This document shows, piece after piece, positions 4,891 through 6,131 of a stretch of DNA of 6,131 bases. Source of the DNA: an uncultured Parasphingopyxis sp. (GTDB taxonomy: Bacteria; Pseudomonadota; Alphaproteobacteria; Sphingomonadales; Sphingomonadaceae). The stretch spans positions 1 to 6,131 of the forward strand of contig CAJQMX010000350.1 of the NCBI GenBank assembly GCA_905479515.1, read 5' to 3'. Numbering within the stretch: the stretch's first letter is position 1; each line of letters opens with the position of its first letter. A program made the translations under genes and the position numbers. The notes under the pieces were generated by a model. The model was not told where the DNA came from and searched no databases. It worked only from the letters and a program-made list of their open reading frames with translations.

Positions 4891-6131
4891 GAGGCGTCTA
4901 TTTTCCGGCTCGCCTTTTTGCGCTCATGCGGATCGAGATGGCGTTTGCGGATGCGGATGGCTTTCGGTGTGACTTCGACCAGCTCATCATCCTGGATATA
5001 GGCAATCGCCTGTTCCAGCGTCATCCGGCGCGGCGGGGTGAGGCGAATAGCGTCATCCTTGCCCGAAGACCGGATATTGGTAAGCTGCTTGGTCTTGGTC
5101 GGATTAACCTCAAGATCGCGTGGCTTGGCGTTCTCGCCGATCACCATGCCAGCGTAGAGAGCATCACCGGGCGATACGAACATGATGCCGCGATCTTCCA
5201 GCGTGTTGAGCGAGTAGGCGATCGCCTGGCCCTGCTCCATGGAGATCAGAACGCCAACCGAACGGCCTTCGATCGTGCCCTTATAGGGACCGTATTTCTC
5301 GTAAACCCGGTTCATGATCCCGGTGCCGCGCGTGTCGGACAGGAATTCGCCATGATAGCCAATCAGCCCGCGTGATGGCGCGCTGAAGGTAATCCGTGTC
5401 TTGCCGCCGCCTGATGGCGACATGTCGGTCATCTCAGCCTTGCGAAGCGCCATCTTCTCGACAACCGTGCCGGAAAATTCATCGTCTACATCGATGACAA
5501 CGGTTTCATATGGCTCTTCGCGGCCTTCCGGACCATCGCGGAACAGAACCCGGGGGCGCGAGATGGAAAGCTCAAAGCCTTCGCGGCGCATCGTTTCGAT
5601 TAGCACGCCCAGCTGAAGCTCCCCGCGACCGGCAACCTCAAACGCATCCTTCTCGGCGCTTTCGCTGATCTTGATCGCGACATTGCCTTCAGCTTCTTTT
5701 TCCAGCCGCTCACGAATGACGCGGCTCTGCACCTTATCGCCATCCTTGCCAGCGAACGGACTGTCATTGACGGCAAAGGTCATGGCGAGCGTTGGCGGAT
5801 CGATCTTGCGCGCATCAATCGGTGTATCGACATCAATCGCGCAGATCGTGTTGGACACGGTTGCGTCGGTCAGGCCGGCTATGGCAACAATATCGCCTGC
5901 TTTGGCCGATTCTACGGGAACCCTCTCAAGCCCTTCAAAAGCAAGAATTTTTGTGGCGCGACCACTCTCGACAACCTTGCCCTCGGCATCGATGGCTTTG
6001 ATCGGCATATTCATCTCAAGCGTACCGCTCTCAATGCGCCCGGTCAGAACACGGCCCATAAAATTGTCGCGATCGAGCAGCGTCGCCAGCATCTTGAACG
6101 GACCATCAGGATCGGCCGTCGGTGCCGGCAC
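4887..6131 (-). CDS. typA: Ribosome-associated GTPase TypA/BipA (N-terminal part outside window)
   Basis: This is the translational GTPase TypA (BipA), an EF-G-like factor that binds the 70S ribosome and supports 50S assembly and stress or cold adaptation. The 414 residues visible cover everything after the G domain; E. coli BipA is 607 residues, so roughly 190 residues with the nucleotide-binding motifs lie beyond 6131. The GTG at the window edge reads as an internal Val of the family motif VPAP followed by DGPF, not a start. In order I see the beta-barrel domain II (about 1-105), domain III with GRGELQLGVLIETMRREGFE (168-187), domain V with PSRGLIGYHGEF (252-263) and the BipA-specific C-terminal domain. 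The last holds KQLTNIRSSG (348-357), RMTLEQAIAYI (369-379) and DDELVEVTPKAIRIRKRHL (381-399). The stretch is colinear with E. coli BipA, without frameshift. It converges on the transporter gene with a 4-nt overlap (4887-4890). Confidence 0.97.
   Translation of the reverse strand: MPAPTADPDGPFKMLATLLDRDNFMGRVLTGRIESGTLEMNMPIKAIDAEGKVVESGRATKILAFEGLERVPVESAKAGDIVAIAGLTDATVSNTICAIDVDTPIDARKIDPPTLAMTFAVNDSPFAGKDGDKVQSRVIRERLEKEAEGNVAIKISESAEKDAFEVAGRGELQLGVLIETMRREGFELSISRPRVLFRDGPEGREEPYETVVIDVDDEFSGTVVEKMALRKAEMTDMSPSGGGKTRITFSAPSRGLIGYHGEFLSDTRGTGIMNRVYEKYGPYKGTIEGRSVGVLISMEQGQAIAYSLNTLEDRGIMFVSPGDALYAGMVIGENAKPRDLEVNPTKTKQLTNIRSSGKDDAIRLTPPRRMTLEQAIAYIQDDELVEVTPKAIRIRKRHLDPHERKKASRKIDAS
4889..4919 (+). 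terminator. Candidate intrinsic terminator of the transporter gene, inside the end of typA
   Basis: AAGAGGCG (4889-4896) can pair with CGCCTTTT (4911-4918), with one G-T wobble, across a 14-nt loop. The 3' arm runs into five Ts (4915-4919). The stem begins within the transporter stop codon. The same bases encode the Lys-rich last residues of TypA on the other strand. The loop is large and the T-run short, so strength is uncertain; the reverse direction has no T-run. Confidence 0.4.

Noticed and set aside
1..6131. A novel defence, mobile or biosynthetic system
   Set aside because: All six genes belong to recognisable families, and there are no transposase, integrase, repeat-array, toxin-antitoxin or nuclease signatures on either strand.

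Overview
The window looks like chromosomal DNA from an alphaproteobacterium, most likely of the Sphingomonadales (Sphingomonadaceae or Erythrobacteraceae type). The clues are moderately high GC, non-ATG starts preceded by purine-rich ribosome binding sites, and gene content: a leukotriene A4 hydrolase-like M1 aminopeptidase made as a lipoprotein, a small secreted CHAP protein of the kind I recall from sphingomonads, a DUF805 membrane protein, a short PiT-type transporter and typA. The taxonomic call is inference from protein resemblance; no rRNA or other marker is present.

Layout: (1) 1-1914, plus strand, M1 zinc aminopeptidase lipoprotein whose first few codons lie outside the window. (2) 1915-2032, spacer with a 9-bp-arm inverted repeat. 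(3) 2033-2623, plus strand, exported CHAP-domain cysteine hydrolase. (4) 2627-3091, minus strand, SH3-like lipoprotein with a GTG start, ending 3 nt from the CHAP gene, tail to tail. (5) 3092-3189, spacer with an 8-bp-arm hairpin. (6) 3190-3615, minus strand, DUF805 membrane protein. (7) 3616-3789, divergent control region with a 19-bp dyad. (8) 3790-4890, plus strand, PiT-family anion (probably phosphate) transporter with a likely TTG start. (9) 4887-6131, minus strand, typA/bipA, lacking its N-terminal GTPase domain at the window edge; its stop codon overlaps that of the transporter.

Four of the six products are membrane or envelope proteins: two lipoproteins, one secreted hydrolase and the DUF805 protein; the transporter is a fifth membrane-associated product. 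The genes alternate in orientation, so they do not form one operon. The CHAP and SH3-like proteins could both act on peptidoglycan, but only adjacency supports a link. The two tail-to-tail junctions leave almost no intergenic space, so termination signals must lie inside the opposing genes; one good candidate follows the transporter stop.

I found no mobile element, CRISPR array, tRNA, rRNA, phage gene or recognisable defence or biosynthetic system. This is ordinary core or near-core chromosome. The items most worth a second look are the three uncharacterised inverted repeats in the spacers and the overlapping gene ends.
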